A DNA stretch of 52,242 bases, from contig JASJCB010000085.1 in the NCBI GenBank assembly GCA_030066195.1, positions 1 to 52,242 of the forward strand, read 5' to 3'. Below are positions 1 through 7,600 of this stretch, in pieces. The translations under genes and the position numbers were made by a program. The DNA comes from Acidobacteriota bacterium. Its GTDB lineage: Bacteria; Acidobacteriota; Holophagae; Acanthopleuribacterales; Acanthopleuribacteraceae. Position 1 is the stretch's first letter. Each line of letters begins with the position of its first letter. Under the pieces are notes generated by a model that saw only the letters and a program-made list of their open reading frames with translations, made no database searches and was not told where the DNA came from.

Positions 1-67
1 CGCATTACGCCTCATCCGTGCTAACGGTCAATGGGATAACTACTGGGAGGGTCTACGCGTCGCATAA
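1..67 (+). CDS. 3' end of an unidentified gene (5' truncated by window)
   Basis: An open frame enters from the left edge (frame 2) and ends at TAA 65-67. The visible tail is ALRLIRANGQWDNYWEGLRV plus a final Ala. A short basic/aromatic ending with an xGxWDxYW pattern resembles the C-termini of some transposases, but 21 residues are too few to assign a family. About 130 bp without a gene follow before the kinase. This could also be a chance frame. Confidence 0.3.
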   Translation, partial: ALRLIRANGQWDNYWEGLRVA

Positions 68-197
68 ATCATGCTCACTTCAATTTTCTATGCCCTTACC
101 CCCACTTTCAATTACACCCGGTGGGCAGGCATGGTGCCTTGAAAAAATGAAAATAATGGTAAGATAATACCAAAGCGCTTATCCCAAGAGGGTTCAT

Positions 198-1976
198 GTG
201 ACAGAAAAACCCAAAGAAGAGACACAGGAAACGGTTATCGGCCCCAGCGCCCGGAAAGCTTTGACACCCGATGAAGAGAAAACGGTCTTGGCCCCCGCCG
301 TCACCGATGAGGAAAAAACGAAGATCCATTCGGACGGTGACACGGATTTCCTGGAAGACGCCACTATGGAAACCATGATCCAGGGCGGCGGCGCCGATAT
401 GTTGGACGACCAGACCAGGGAAACCGTCATTCAGGACAAGGCTCTTGACGGGACCCAAATCGACGATGAGCAAACCCGGGAAACCGTGATGCTGAGAGCA
501 CCCGGTGAAAAGGAAGCCACCCAGTTGGCGCCCTCCTCACTGGGCGGCGGCGACCATCATACCGAGGCCAAGTACGAAATCGTCAAAAGTTTGGGCAAGG
601 GCGGTTTTGCCTGGGTCTACCTGGTCAGAAATATCGACCTGGACCGCCTGGAAGCCATGAAGATCCTGAACTCGGAGTTGACCGAGGATGAGGATGTCCT
701 GAACCGGTTCGTGAAAGAGGCCAAGATATCGGCCAATTTCAATCACCAGAATATCGTCATGGTCTACGAGGTCCAGAAGCGCGGCAGATGGACCATGTTC
801 CAAGCCGATCCCGAGATCACGCGGCGCCACCGCGAGCCCTTCGCCTATTTCACCATGTCTTTCGTGGAGGGCAATACCGCCACCAACATGGTCCGCAAGC
901 AGGGACGCCTGCCGCAGAAGCAGGCCGTACGCATTGTCATGGACGGCTGCGCGGCGCTTGAATACGCGCACGGCAAACACGTGGTGCACCGCGATATCAA
1001 ACCCGAGAACATCATGGTAGACCGCAAGGGCAACGGCATCGTGATGGATTTCGGCATCGCCAAGGCAGCCGATCAGACCCGTAAGACCGCGGCCGGCACC
1101 TTTATGGGAACGGCCCGCTACGTCTCTCCCGAACAGGCCATGGGCAAGGATATCGACGGTCGCTCGGACATCTACTCCATGGGTATTACCCTTTATGAAC
1201 TGGTCACCGGCACCGTGCCCTTCAGCTCCGACCAGTGGATGACGGTCCTCTACCAACACATCAACGAACAGCCGCCCGCGCCGGAGAAGTTTTACGAGGG
1301 CATCGATCGCGACCTCCGCGCCATCATCCTCAAGATGCTGGAGAAGAAACCGGAGGATCGCTACCAGACCGCGGGCGAAGTGTTGAATGCGTTACAACAC
1401 GTCTACAGCAAACTGGGCGGCGAAGAACGCGGAACGCGCAATATGGACCAGATTGCCACCCGCGCCGCTTTTGCACCGCAAGGTACCGAGGTCACCGAAC
1501 ATGTGGCGCCGCCTCCCGTTCGCACGCACAAACGCAAGGCGCCCGAAACGCGTCCGCCCAAGTCCAAGTTGCCGCTTTTCGGAGGCCTGGCCGCGGCGGC
1601 GGTCGTCGTCATAGCGGGCTTCTTTCTCCTGAAGCCCGACGCGAGTCCGACGCCGGACCCCACGCCGCCCCCGGACAATAACGGCGAGCAGCGACCCGTT
1701 CCCGCGGCTAAAAAAGGTAAGCTGATGATCACCGCCTTCCCACGCGGGGAACTGGCCAAGATCATGGATAAAGCCGGCAACGACGTGCCCTTCGACGGCG
1801 GCGGGGTTTTGCCGAAAGCGATAGAACTGCCCGAGGGTGAGTACGAACTGGTGGTCATCCATAACAACGTTTCCAAGCAGGTCAAAGCCTTTGTTCTGGC
1901 AAACCAGGCACAAGTCCTGGCTCATGCCGCGTTCGATATAGACGCCGAGGCCTTTTTGTTGGAGGACCTGAAATGA
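198..1976 (+). CDS. Transmembrane serine/threonine protein kinase with N-terminal Thr-rich motif array
   Basis: A Hanks-type Ser/Thr kinase of 592 residues. The GTG start at 198 follows AGAGGG at 186-191; the ATG at 196 is out of frame and stops at once. Residues 1-125 are a disordered acidic/Thr-rich tail with four T-x-E-T-[VM]-[IM] motifs (Thr pairs 9/12, 56/59, 73/76, 93/96). The catalytic domain spans about 126-400: Gly loop GKGGFAWVY (133-141), Lys155, HRDIKPEN (264-271, catalytic Asp266), DFG (284-286) and SPE in place of APE (310-312). An insert of about 20 residues lies around 192-214. A membrane segment lies at about 458-478, followed by a Pro-rich linker and a small extracytoplasmic domain that recalls PEGA-type domains. 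It overlaps the next gene by 4 bp, so the two probably act together. The kinase assignment is secure; substrates are unknown. Confidence 0.95.
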   Translation: MTEKPKEETQETVIGPSARKALTPDEEKTVLAPAVTDEEKTKIHSDGDTDFLEDATMETMIQGGGADMLDDQTRETVIQDKALDGTQIDDEQTRETVMLRAPGEKEATQLAPSSLGGGDHHTEAKYEIVKSLGKGGFAWVYLVRNIDLDRLEAMKILNSELTEDEDVLNRFVKEAKISANFNHQNIVMVYEVQKRGRWTMFQADPEITRRHREPFAYFTMSFVEGNTATNMVRKQGRLPQKQAVRIVMDGCAALEYAHGKHVVHRDIKPENIMVDRKGNGIVMDFGIAKAADQTRKTAAGTFMGTARYVSPEQAMGKDIDGRSDIYSMGITLYELVTGTVPFSSDQWMTVLYQHINEQPPAPEKFYEGIDRDLRAIILKMLEKKPEDRYQTAGEVLNALQHVYSKLGGEERGTRNMDQIATRAAFAPQGTEVTEHVAPPPVRTHKRKAPETRPPKSKLPLFGGLAAAAVVVIAGFFLLKPDASPTPDPTPPPDNNGEQRPVPAAKKGKLMITAFPRGELAKIMDKAGNDVPFDGGGVLPKAIELPEGEYELVVIHNNVSKQVKAFVLANQAQVLAHAAFDIDAEAFLLEDLK

Positions 1977-3169
1977 GAACAGCCCTTTTTTGCTGCCTCC
2001 TTCTTCTGCCCGCCGGTGTCCTGGCTCAGGGGCGCAATGCTTATAAAAAACCCTTTGAAGCCGGTCTGAAACAATTTGAAGACGGCAATTACGAAGCCGC
2101 CTTGACCAGTTTTCAACAAGCTTTAAGCTTCAAGGAAAAAGCGAGTATCTATCGGGGGGAAGGGACATTTAGCGGTCAATACCTGCCGCGCTATCGGATT
2201 GCGCTTTGCTATGAAGCCCTCGATCAGTTGATCGAGGCCGAGGAGTGGGCCAATCTCTCCAAGACCGTGCTGGAAGGCGATGTCATTAAAAATAAAAGGA
2301 AAGATCTGGGTGTTTACAATACCGACATCAGCCGCATTTTGAAAAAAGCGGCTGACTATCGCCAGGTCCGGAACGAGCGATACAACCGCGCACTGAACGA
2401 CGCGAAAGCCCTGGTTACCGCCAACAAATACGATCAGGCCAAAAAAGCATTTGAAGCTTTGGCCGAGAGCGATCCTTCCCGCACTGAAGCCGCTACCGAA
2501 TTGAGAGCACTGCCCGCGATCCGAGCCAATTACCTGAAAGGTCGCGAGCTGGAGGTACAGACTGCCATTGTCCAAGGTGATTTCGGCAGGGCGGAAGGAC
2601 TTTTGAACAGTATTGCCGAGATTGACAGCGGCTACGCCAATCTCCCCGTGTTGCGGAGTACGCTGGAAGATGCCCGCAAGAAGGCGGAAGAGGCCCGCAT
2701 TGCCGCCGCCACGCCCAAATCCCCACCCGACCCGGAGCCGAAGCCCGCCGAACGCGACACAAAAGAAGAAACGACCAAAGTTGTCGAAAACACCAAACCG
2801 CCGGAACGAAAGACACAGCCCCGCGCCGACGCCGCGGCGGCAAAGGCGCGTCGCGACAAGCAGGCCTTGCGTACGGCCCTGCTGGCCACGGTGGAGCCCT
2901 ACAGGCGCGGCGACCCCGCCAATGCCCTGGCCCGACTCGAAGAAATCGACCTGAAGGCCGCCGAAAAATCCGCCTCCTATCACTGGCTGAAAGGGGTTTA
3001 CCTGCTTTCCGCCTATATGCAGGCGCCGGACCCGGTCGAGAACCTGATGACCAGGGCCCGCGAGGCCATGAAAACCCTGTCGGGCCTGATGCCGAATTTC
3101 GAGCCGAATGACGCGCTATATCCCGATTTCGTGATTGATTTCTATCGGGAAACCAAAGCCGCGCAATGA
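1973..3169 (+). CDS. Exported TPR-repeat protein coupled to the kinase gene
   Basis: 398 residues, starting at an ATG that overlaps the kinase stop (ATGA), so translational coupling is likely. Residues 1-19 form a signal peptide (basic start, Leu-rich core, VLA-Q cleavage site). The mature part has TPR-like helical pairs: FEDGNYEAALTSFQQAL near the start, a second set around NKYDQAKKAFEALAESDP, and a C-terminal set after a Lys/Glu/Pro-rich linker (about residues 240-295). No catalytic motif is seen. Since the kinase has an extracytoplasmic C-terminal domain, this periplasmic TPR protein may be a sensor or scaffold partner, which is inference. It converges on the fecR-like gene with 59 bp between stops and no clear terminator. 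Confidence 0.85.
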   Translation: MRTALFCCLLLLPAGVLAQGRNAYKKPFEAGLKQFEDGNYEAALTSFQQALSFKEKASIYRGEGTFSGQYLPRYRIALCYEALDQLIEAEEWANLSKTVLEGDVIKNKRKDLGVYNTDISRILKKAADYRQVRNERYNRALNDAKALVTANKYDQAKKAFEALAESDPSRTEAATELRALPAIRANYLKGRELEVQTAIVQGDFGRAEGLLNSIAEIDSGYANLPVLRSTLEDARKKAEEARIAAATPKSPPDPEPKPAERDTKEETTKVVENTKPPERKTQPRADAAAAKARRDKQALRTALLATVEPYRRGDPANALARLEEIDLKAAEKSASYHWLKGVYLLSAYMQAPDPVENLMTRAREAMKTLSGLMPNFEPNDALYPDFVIDFYRETKAAQ

Positions 3170-3228
3170 ACCGGACGTTACTTAACACCTTGAATTAATT
3201 GCACTTGCTCTCAAGTGATTCTGATCTG

Positions 3229-4110
3229 CTACTCAATGATAAAAGCCCCGTTTTCCTGACGGTAGGTCTTATCTACCAGAAGGCAGAGGGCGTCGACGGC
3301 GCTTTTGGGATTGCTTGCATCCAAGAGCCCGTCCACAAGCAGCTTACCGGTCTCCGGGTTTTCAACGCGAATGATCACATTGAAACGTCGGCCGATCTCG
3401 GCGCAGACCTCGGCCAGGGGCGTGCGATCACAGTGAATCAAATGATTTCGCCAGGGCGGGAAACGATCCGGGGTGACGGTTTCCGGTTGCTCCTGCCGAG
3501 GCGGCCACCAAATCTGTTGCCCGGCTTGAAGCGTCATCTTTTGCCGTTGGTCCGACACCTCGACGATGCCTTCGACCACGCCCACACGTACCCGATCGCC
3601 GCGAGCGAAGACATTGAAGCGAGTGCCGACCACGCGAACCTCGGCCAGGGGCGTTTCGATAATAAAGGGATGATCGCCCGTGACCACATCGAAGAACGCC
3701 TCGCCTACCAACATGGAAGTTCGATGCGCGTCGCCGAATCCCTCGCGGAGGGAATAGGCGGTATCCGCATTCAGCACCACGGTGCTGCCGTCGGCCAGAT
3801 CCGCGGACTGCTGCTCACCGGGTTGCGTCTTGAAATGGAGTTGCGGTGGTTGGAACAGGTCGCCAGAAAGGAGAAGGACAAGTACCGGTATTGCGGCCAA
3901 AGCCAGACCGCCGGCCCACGCGAAACGGAAAACCGGCGACCGCTTGGGAACTTCGTGCTTGGGTAGCCGTGCGGCCAGATCCGACCAGGCATCTTGCGTG
4001 TCGGGGACGCGAGCCTCACGTAGAGCAGAGGCCTCCCAGATCTTATGCAGTTCGGCCTCTTCCGGGCCTTCCGGCCTTCCTTCTTCCAAACGATCGAATA
4101 ATGTTCCCAT
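3229..4110 (-). CDS. FecR-family transmembrane anti-sigma/sigma regulator
   Basis: 293 residues from ATG at 4110; a GTG at 4119 is an alternative, but GGTGA about 9 nt upstream favours 4110. The cytoplasmic N-terminal part (about 1-75) carries no zinc anti-sigma motif. One membrane segment (FAWAGGLALAAIPVLVLLLSG, shown here in part) follows at about 80-100. The periplasmic FecR domain contains LADGSTVVLNADT and VVGTRFNVF, and the C-terminal part (TPLAEVCAEIGRRFNVII) matches the secretin/STN-like DUF4974 tail. It lies 47 bp downstream of the ECF sigma gene in the same direction, the standard FecI-FecR arrangement. No TonB-dependent receptor gene is adjacent, so the signal is unknown. Confidence 0.9.
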   Translation of the reverse strand: MGTLFDRLEEGRPEGPEEAELHKIWEASALREARVPDTQDAWSDLAARLPKHEVPKRSPVFRFAWAGGLALAAIPVLVLLLSGDLFQPPQLHFKTQPGEQQSADLADGSTVVLNADTAYSLREGFGDAHRTSMLVGEAFFDVVTGDHPFIIETPLAEVRVVGTRFNVFARGDRVRVGVVEGIVEVSDQRQKMTLQAGQQIWWPPRQEQPETVTPDRFPPWRNHLIHCDRTPLAEVCAEIGRRFNVIIRVENPETGKLLVDGLLDASNPKSAVDALCLLVDKTYRQENGAFIIE

Positions 4111-4157
4111 AATCCTCACTCACCCTACATCTTAAACGACCGATGAGTCTTGCCCCC

Positions 4158-4703
4158 CTATAAATAATCGCGTAAATGTTTGCGTAGCGTCTTCAAAGCC
4201 AGGTTCAACTGGTTTTCGACGGTTTTCTTGCTAATACCCATCAACTCGGCGATTTGGGCATTCTTCAAACCGCCTCCCCGGCTCAGGCTGAAGACCTCGC
4301 GACAACGGGCGGGCATTTTAGAAGTCACCACCTCGCGGATTTTGGTTTCAAGCATCTTTTGTTTCAGATCATCATCCGGCCCGGTTACCTCGCGCTCGGT
4401 AACGAGGCGCACGGTTTCCCGGTGCCTGCCGCGCACCTGTTGGTGTTTGAAATGGTCCTGCAACAGGTTGCGACTGATCTTGGCCAACAGCGGAAAAAAC
4501 GGCAGGTCCGGCTTCAACCCCGAACGTCGCGCCCAGATCTTGAGAAAGGTTTCTTGAACCAGGTCCTGGCTTAGTTGATCATCACCGGCCCGGTAGTAAA
4601 TTGTTTTGTACAACAGAGGGTGATAACGCTCGAAGAGCACTTGCAAAGCATGATTATCGCCGTGTTTAAGCCTGGTAACCAGGTCCCTCTCATCTGCCGT
4701 CAT
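4158..4703 (-). CDS. ECF RNA polymerase sigma factor
   Basis: 181 residues, the normal length of an ECF (sigma-70 group 4) factor. Region 2 is seen at about 20-90 (LFERYHPLLYKTIYYRAGD, then QDLVQETFLKIWAR, the -10 recognition helix). Region 4 is at about 125-175, with a helix-turn-helix in NAQIAELMGISKKTVENQL for -35 binding. It precedes the fecR-like gene in the same direction and is probably controlled by it. A good promoter-like sequence sits only a few bases upstream, so the mRNA leader would be very short. The targets are probably elsewhere. Confidence 0.95.
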   Translation of the reverse strand: MTADERDLVTRLKHGDNHALQVLFERYHPLLYKTIYYRAGDDQLSQDLVQETFLKIWARRSGLKPDLPFFPLLAKISRNLLQDHFKHQQVRGRHRETVRLVTEREVTGPDDDLKQKMLETKIREVVTSKMPARCREVFSLSRGGGLKNAQIAELMGISKKTVENQLNLALKTLRKHLRDYL

Positions 4704-4711
4704 GAAACCGC

Positions 4712-4739
4712 ATCATAGCAGGGAACCGGTACGAGGCAA
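4712..4739 (-). promoter_or_regulatory. Putative promoter of the sigma/fecR operon
   Basis: On the minus strand, TTGCCT (4739-4734) and TATGAT (4717-4712) are separated by 16 bp. The predicted transcription start falls at or next to the ATG at 4703, which suggests a leaderless or very short leader transcript. Call made by eye from the hexamers. Confidence 0.4.
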
Positions 4740-4783
4740 AGCCGTGAGTGCGATTCAAAGCGGTAGTCGCATGCTCTCGATTT

Positions 4784-4950
4784 ATTTCGCGTAGGGGAAG
4801 GGCCGGCCCGCTCGGCCGGCGGGTTATTTTGCCCGGGAGAAGGATGCGCACGCTCGTCTATCGATGTTCTTATGTAGGAGAAGGATGGGCTCGCTCGTCT
4901 ATCTAGTGATTTTGCGTAGGAGAAAGGTGAGCCCGTTCGGACATCGAGGT
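4784..4950. repeat. Four imperfect tandem units of about 42 bp
   Basis: Units begin near 4784, 4826, 4867 and 4909, and share the core GTAGGAGAAGGATG followed by a GCTCG/GTTCG block and a TCTATCGATG-like end. The GTAGG (or CCGGG) anchor recurs at 4791, about 4833, 4874 and 4916, a period of 41-42 bp. Read on the minus strand, each unit encodes a 14-residue pattern of the type ERAHPSP-x-QN, but no start or ribosome binding site supports translation. Best read as an intergenic minisatellite. Confidence 0.75.
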
Positions 4951-5215
4951 ATGCACCATAGAGATCGATGGACCCGGACGGACAAAGGCCTTTTGGATTT
5001 CGAACAACGTTGGCCGAACCGGTAACAGTGCATAAAATTTTCGAAACCTCGTTCCACCGCATAGCTCATGCTTGTTTGCATCACAATACATCTACGGGCA
5101 ACCGGGGCGATCGAGATATTCGTCGAAAAAAAGGTTGTCCCTTGGGACCTATCCTCCTTCCCGACTATTTATCCGCTTGCACGCGGGTGTCGAACCACGT
5201 CTAAGAAGAATATGA

Positions 5216-5295
5216 GGTTATCCGAACGTAACCAACCTTTTTCCGGATCTAATACGTCGATAGACGGAAGGGACGAACCTGTCTTTTGCTAAAAA
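5216..5295. repeat. Two diverged inverted copies of the 42-bp repeat
   Basis: TCCGAACG at 5221-5228 followed by ACCTTTTTCC is the reverse complement, with few changes, of the unit ending CGTTCGGA at 4934-4941. CGATAGACG at 5258-5266 is the exact complement of CGTCTATCG at 4855-4863. Two adjacent units in the opposite orientation therefore face the main array across about 265 bp. Confidence 0.55.
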
Positions 5296-5620
5296 TATGC
5301 AGATGGTTTCGCGGATCTCTCATCTCAAATCGCATCCAAAAGTCGCGACAGCCCGGAGGCGTGTCATTTGAAACGTAAGGCCGGCGGCGGGGAACCAGGC
5401 TTCTATTTGGGCGAAAAGACCCATTTCAACGGGCAGCAAAGCTCAAAACACTCCCGGCCGACGGAAACAAGTCGTGTAGCCGACGTATTTAAGATGAACG
5501 GAGTGGGCGGCACAAGCTTTGCTAAGTTTTATAGGGAACGCCCGATCAGGCGGATGAGATGTCGGTATTCGCCGGCCGGGCGGTGAAAGCGCACTATAAT
5601 GGCGAAAACCGGAGAGTGTT

Positions 5621-5818
5621 ATGGCAACCTTCCTTTTGTGGCTCCTACTCTTATTCGTTTGCTGGCCCCTGGCCTTGTTGGCGCTTATCCTTTATCCCCT
5701 GGTCTGGCTGCTTCTGCTGCCCTTCCGGCTGGTCGGGCTGGCGGTAGGCGGGGTCTTTGAGTTGCTGACGGCGATCATTACCCTGCCCGCCCGGCTGTTG
5801 GGAGCCAAGGGGCATTGA
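5621..5818 (+). CDS. Small hydrophobic membrane protein
   Basis: 65 residues with two strongly hydrophobic segments (about 2-34 and 38-58), the first containing LLALILYPLVWLLLLPF. The ATG at 5621 follows GGAGAG at 5611-5616 and a TATAAT at 5595-5600. The Leu/Pro/Trp-rich pattern ending in a short basic tail (PARLLGAKGH) looks like a real integral membrane protein and not a shadow frame. I recall similar short uncharacterised proteins in several phyla, but no function can be given. It precedes the PfkB gene in the same direction. Confidence 0.75.
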   Translation: MATFLLWLLLLFVCWPLALLALILYPLVWLLLLPFRLVGLAVGGVFELLTAIITLPARLLGAKGH

Positions 5819-5893
5819 CCCGAACGACGCTCCCATCCTATCCACATGGTTCAAACGATGATAGAATGGGTTCGAGGACGGGGGTTGGTAATC

Positions 5894-6814
5894 GTGGACA
5901 TACTTTGTATCGGCAGCACGTTGGCGGACGTGACTGCCTGGCCGGTCGATACCGTCGAACTTGCGCATAAGCATGTACTGGGTTCCAAGACAAGTATCGG
6001 ACCCGGCGGTTGCGCCACCAATGTCAGTTGGGGTTTGGCTTCCCTGGGTAAATCCGTTTCCCTGTTGAGTCGCGTCGGCAACGATGCGCCGGCACGGCTG
6101 GTGCGCGAATTGTTGAATGAACGCGGTGTGGACACTTCCCTCATGAGGATCGACAACCAGACGCCCACCGGGATCACCATCGTCATGGTCGAAGAGACGG
6201 GCGAGCGGCGCTTCTTGTACACGCCGGGGGCCAACGCCGAGATCTGTGCCGATGACTTGAACGGCATCCAGTTGAGCGACTATCGGCTGCTGCACATCTC
6301 GGACACGTTTCTGCTTACGGGATTAGAGGGGGAACCCCTGACCTCCCTGCTGGCAGAGGCGCAAAGTAAAGGCGTGTTGACCTCCATGGACACGGTTTGG
6401 GATCCGTCCGGGCGATGGATGGAACAGCTGGTGCCCTATCTACCCCATTTGGATATTTTCCTGGTCAGTGAGGAAGAGGCTCGTCATTTGCTGCCCGGAA
6501 TGGATCCAAACCGGATAGTGACCCGTTTCCTGGAATTGGGCGCGGGCACCGTCCTGCTGAAGCGAGGCGAAAAAGGCAGCCTGGCGGCCGCCGGCAACGA
6601 GCGTCTGGTCATCCCCGCGGAAAAGGTAGAGCCCAGGGACACCACCGGCGCCGGCGATGCCTACGCGGCGGGTTTCCTGGCCGCCACCCTGGAAGGCCGC
6701 AACCTGGCCGAAGCCGCCCGCGCGGCAACAAGGCTGGCTACTCATTCGATCGCGGCTTTGGGGGCCACCTCGGGCATCCGCCGCTTTGCCGATACCCGCG
6801 AATTGTTTCCATAG
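5894..6814 (+). CDS. PfkB-family carbohydrate/nucleoside kinase
   Basis: 306 residues from GTG at 5894 (VDILCIGSTLADV, where family homology begins); an upstream in-frame ATG at 5846 would add 16 residues without a ribosome binding site. Family signs are the N-terminal GS-x-x-AD, the GPGGCATNVSWGLASLG substrate/PfkB signature 1 region, and the C-terminal signature DTTGAGDAYAAGF with the catalytic GAGD aspartate. VSEEEA and the ALGATSGIRR tail fit the ribokinase fold. The enzyme phosphorylates a sugar, sugar acid or nucleoside with ATP; the substrate cannot be read from the sequence. It lies just upstream of the rplU promoter, so it is probably not part of that operon. Confidence 0.9.
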   Translation: MDILCIGSTLADVTAWPVDTVELAHKHVLGSKTSIGPGGCATNVSWGLASLGKSVSLLSRVGNDAPARLVRELLNERGVDTSLMRIDNQTPTGITIVMVEETGERRFLYTPGANAEICADDLNGIQLSDYRLLHISDTFLLTGLEGEPLTSLLAEAQSKGVLTSMDTVWDPSGRWMEQLVPYLPHLDIFLVSEEEARHLLPGMDPNRIVTRFLELGAGTVLLKRGEKGSLAAAGNERLVIPAEKVEPRDTTGAGDAYAAGFLAATLEGRNLAEAARAATRLATHSIAALGATSGIRRFADTRELFP

Positions 6815-6867
6815 GTAACGGCTTGGGCTTGCCGGTGATCGAGCCGGACCCGTCATTGCAAAATAAC

Positions 6868-6896
6868 TTGACTTGATATTTTGCTTGATCTAGACT
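6868..6896 (+). promoter_or_regulatory. Promoter of the rplU-rpmA-obgE operon
   Basis: TTGACT (6868-6873), a 17-bp spacer and TAGACT (6891-6896) form a sigma-70-type promoter about 45 bp upstream of the rplU ATG. Between it and the strong ribosome binding site AGGAGGG (6928-6934) lies a short GGCC-TGAAC-GGCC hairpin followed by CTTTT, a possible leader structure. Confidence 0.65.
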
Positions 6897-6941
6897 ATGC
6901 CTTCGGCCTGAACGGCCCTTTTATCATAGGAGGGATTCCAA

Positions 6942-7262
6942 ATGGAAGCCTACGCGGTAGTAAAGACGGGCGGTAAACAGTACACCGTCCGGACCGGCGA
7001 CGTTCTCAACGTTGAACTCCTGAAGGGAAAATCCGAGGGAGACTCCGTTGAACTGACCACGCTCGCTGCTCGTGCCGGAGAGACCCTGGCGGTTGGTACG
7101 CCGGAACTCGAAAGCAAGGTCAAAGCAACCGTTCTCAGCGCGAAACGGGGCAAGAAGATACTGGTTTTCAAAAACAAAAGACGGTCGACTTTCCGCAAGA
7201 AAAACGGCCACCGCCAAACTTTTCACGCCATTCGGATCGAATCCATTCCGGGCGCTGAATAA
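6942..7262 (+). CDS. rplU: 50S ribosomal protein L21
   Basis: 106 residues, the normal L21 length. It opens with MEAYAVVKTGGKQYTV and holds the C-terminal rRNA-binding motif KKRRSTFRKKNGHRQTFHAI (in part: FRKKNGHRQ), which are diagnostic. It binds 23S rRNA in the large subunit. The ATG follows AGGAGGG with 7 nt spacing. It is the first gene of the conserved rplU-rpmA-obgE cluster, 17 bp before rpmA. Confidence 0.98.
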   Translation: MEAYAVVKTGGKQYTVRTGDVLNVELLKGKSEGDSVELTTLAARAGETLAVGTPELESKVKATVLSAKRGKKILVFKNKRRSTFRKKNGHRQTFHAIRIESIPGAE

Positions 7263-7279
7263 AGTAAGGAGTCTGTGAA

Positions 7280-7540
7280 ATGGCACATAAGAAAGGTGTA
7301 GGCAGTTCCAGAAACGGACGCGACAGTAACGCGAAACGACTCGGCGTCAAGCGCTTCGGCGGCCAGTTGGTGACCGGTGGTTCGATCATCGTACGTCAGC
7401 GCGGCACCCGCTTCAAGCCCGGCAAGAACGTGGGCTTGGGTAAAGACGATACCCTGTTTGCCCTCATCGACGGCGTGGTTCACTTCCGCGACCGCGGACG
7501 CATGGGCAAGTTTGTGGAAATCCACGAGCCAACCACATAA
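7280..7540 (+). CDS. rpmA: 50S ribosomal protein L27
   Basis: 86 residues, standard size. MAHKKGVGSSRNGRDSN and the RFGGQLVTGGSIIVRQRGT block are the L27 signature; the mature N-terminus (AHKKG) reaches the peptidyl transferase centre. There is no Firmicute-style N-terminal cleaved extension. AAGGAG at 7266-7271 serves the ATG. Co-transcribed with rplU. Confidence 0.98.
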   Translation: MAHKKGVGSSRNGRDSNAKRLGVKRFGGQLVTGGSIIVRQRGTRFKPGKNVGLGKDDTLFALIDGVVHFRDRGRMGKFVEIHEPTT

Positions 7541-7562
7541 GAAACGGCCGTCACGGCAAGTC

Positions 7563-7588
7563 GCCGCGGCCTGAGGACGGGCCGCGGC
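7563..7588 (+). promoter_or_regulatory. Strong hairpin between rpmA and obgE
   Basis: GCCGCGGCC (7563-7571) and GGCCGCGGC (7580-7588) form a perfect 9-bp GC stem around an 8-nt loop, TGAGGACG. No T tract follows, so it is not a classical terminator. The only Shine-Dalgarno-like bases before the obgE ATG (7601) are in this loop, so the structure may tune obgE expression relative to the ribosomal protein genes. Confidence 0.5.
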
Positions 7589-7600
7589 CCAAAATTTGTC

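Larger units (their letters stand above)
4704..5620. other. About 0.9 kb without a convincing gene; repeat-rich
   Basis: Open frames here are short, lack ribosome binding sites, and have odd composition (Arg, Ser and Pro rich). The stretch holds the 42-bp repeat array at 4784-4950, related inverted units at 5216-5295, and near its end a TATAAT (5595-5600) before the small membrane protein gene. A frame at 5368-5586 has no recognisable domain and I do not call it. No tRNA-like cloverleaf was seen. Confidence 0.6.

Noticed and set aside
4700..5062. 120-residue minus-strand frame with 14-residue repeats
   Set aside because: The periodicity comes from the 42-bp DNA repeat; there is no ribosome binding site and the protein would be a simple Arg/Ser/Pro repeat.
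5368..5586. 72-residue open frame in the repeat-rich stretch
   Set aside because: No ribosome binding site, no recognisable domain, and composition unlike neighbouring proteins.
4704..5620. Possible tRNA or riboswitch
   Set aside because: No cloverleaf, T-loop GGTTCGAATCC or known riboswitch core was recognised by eye.
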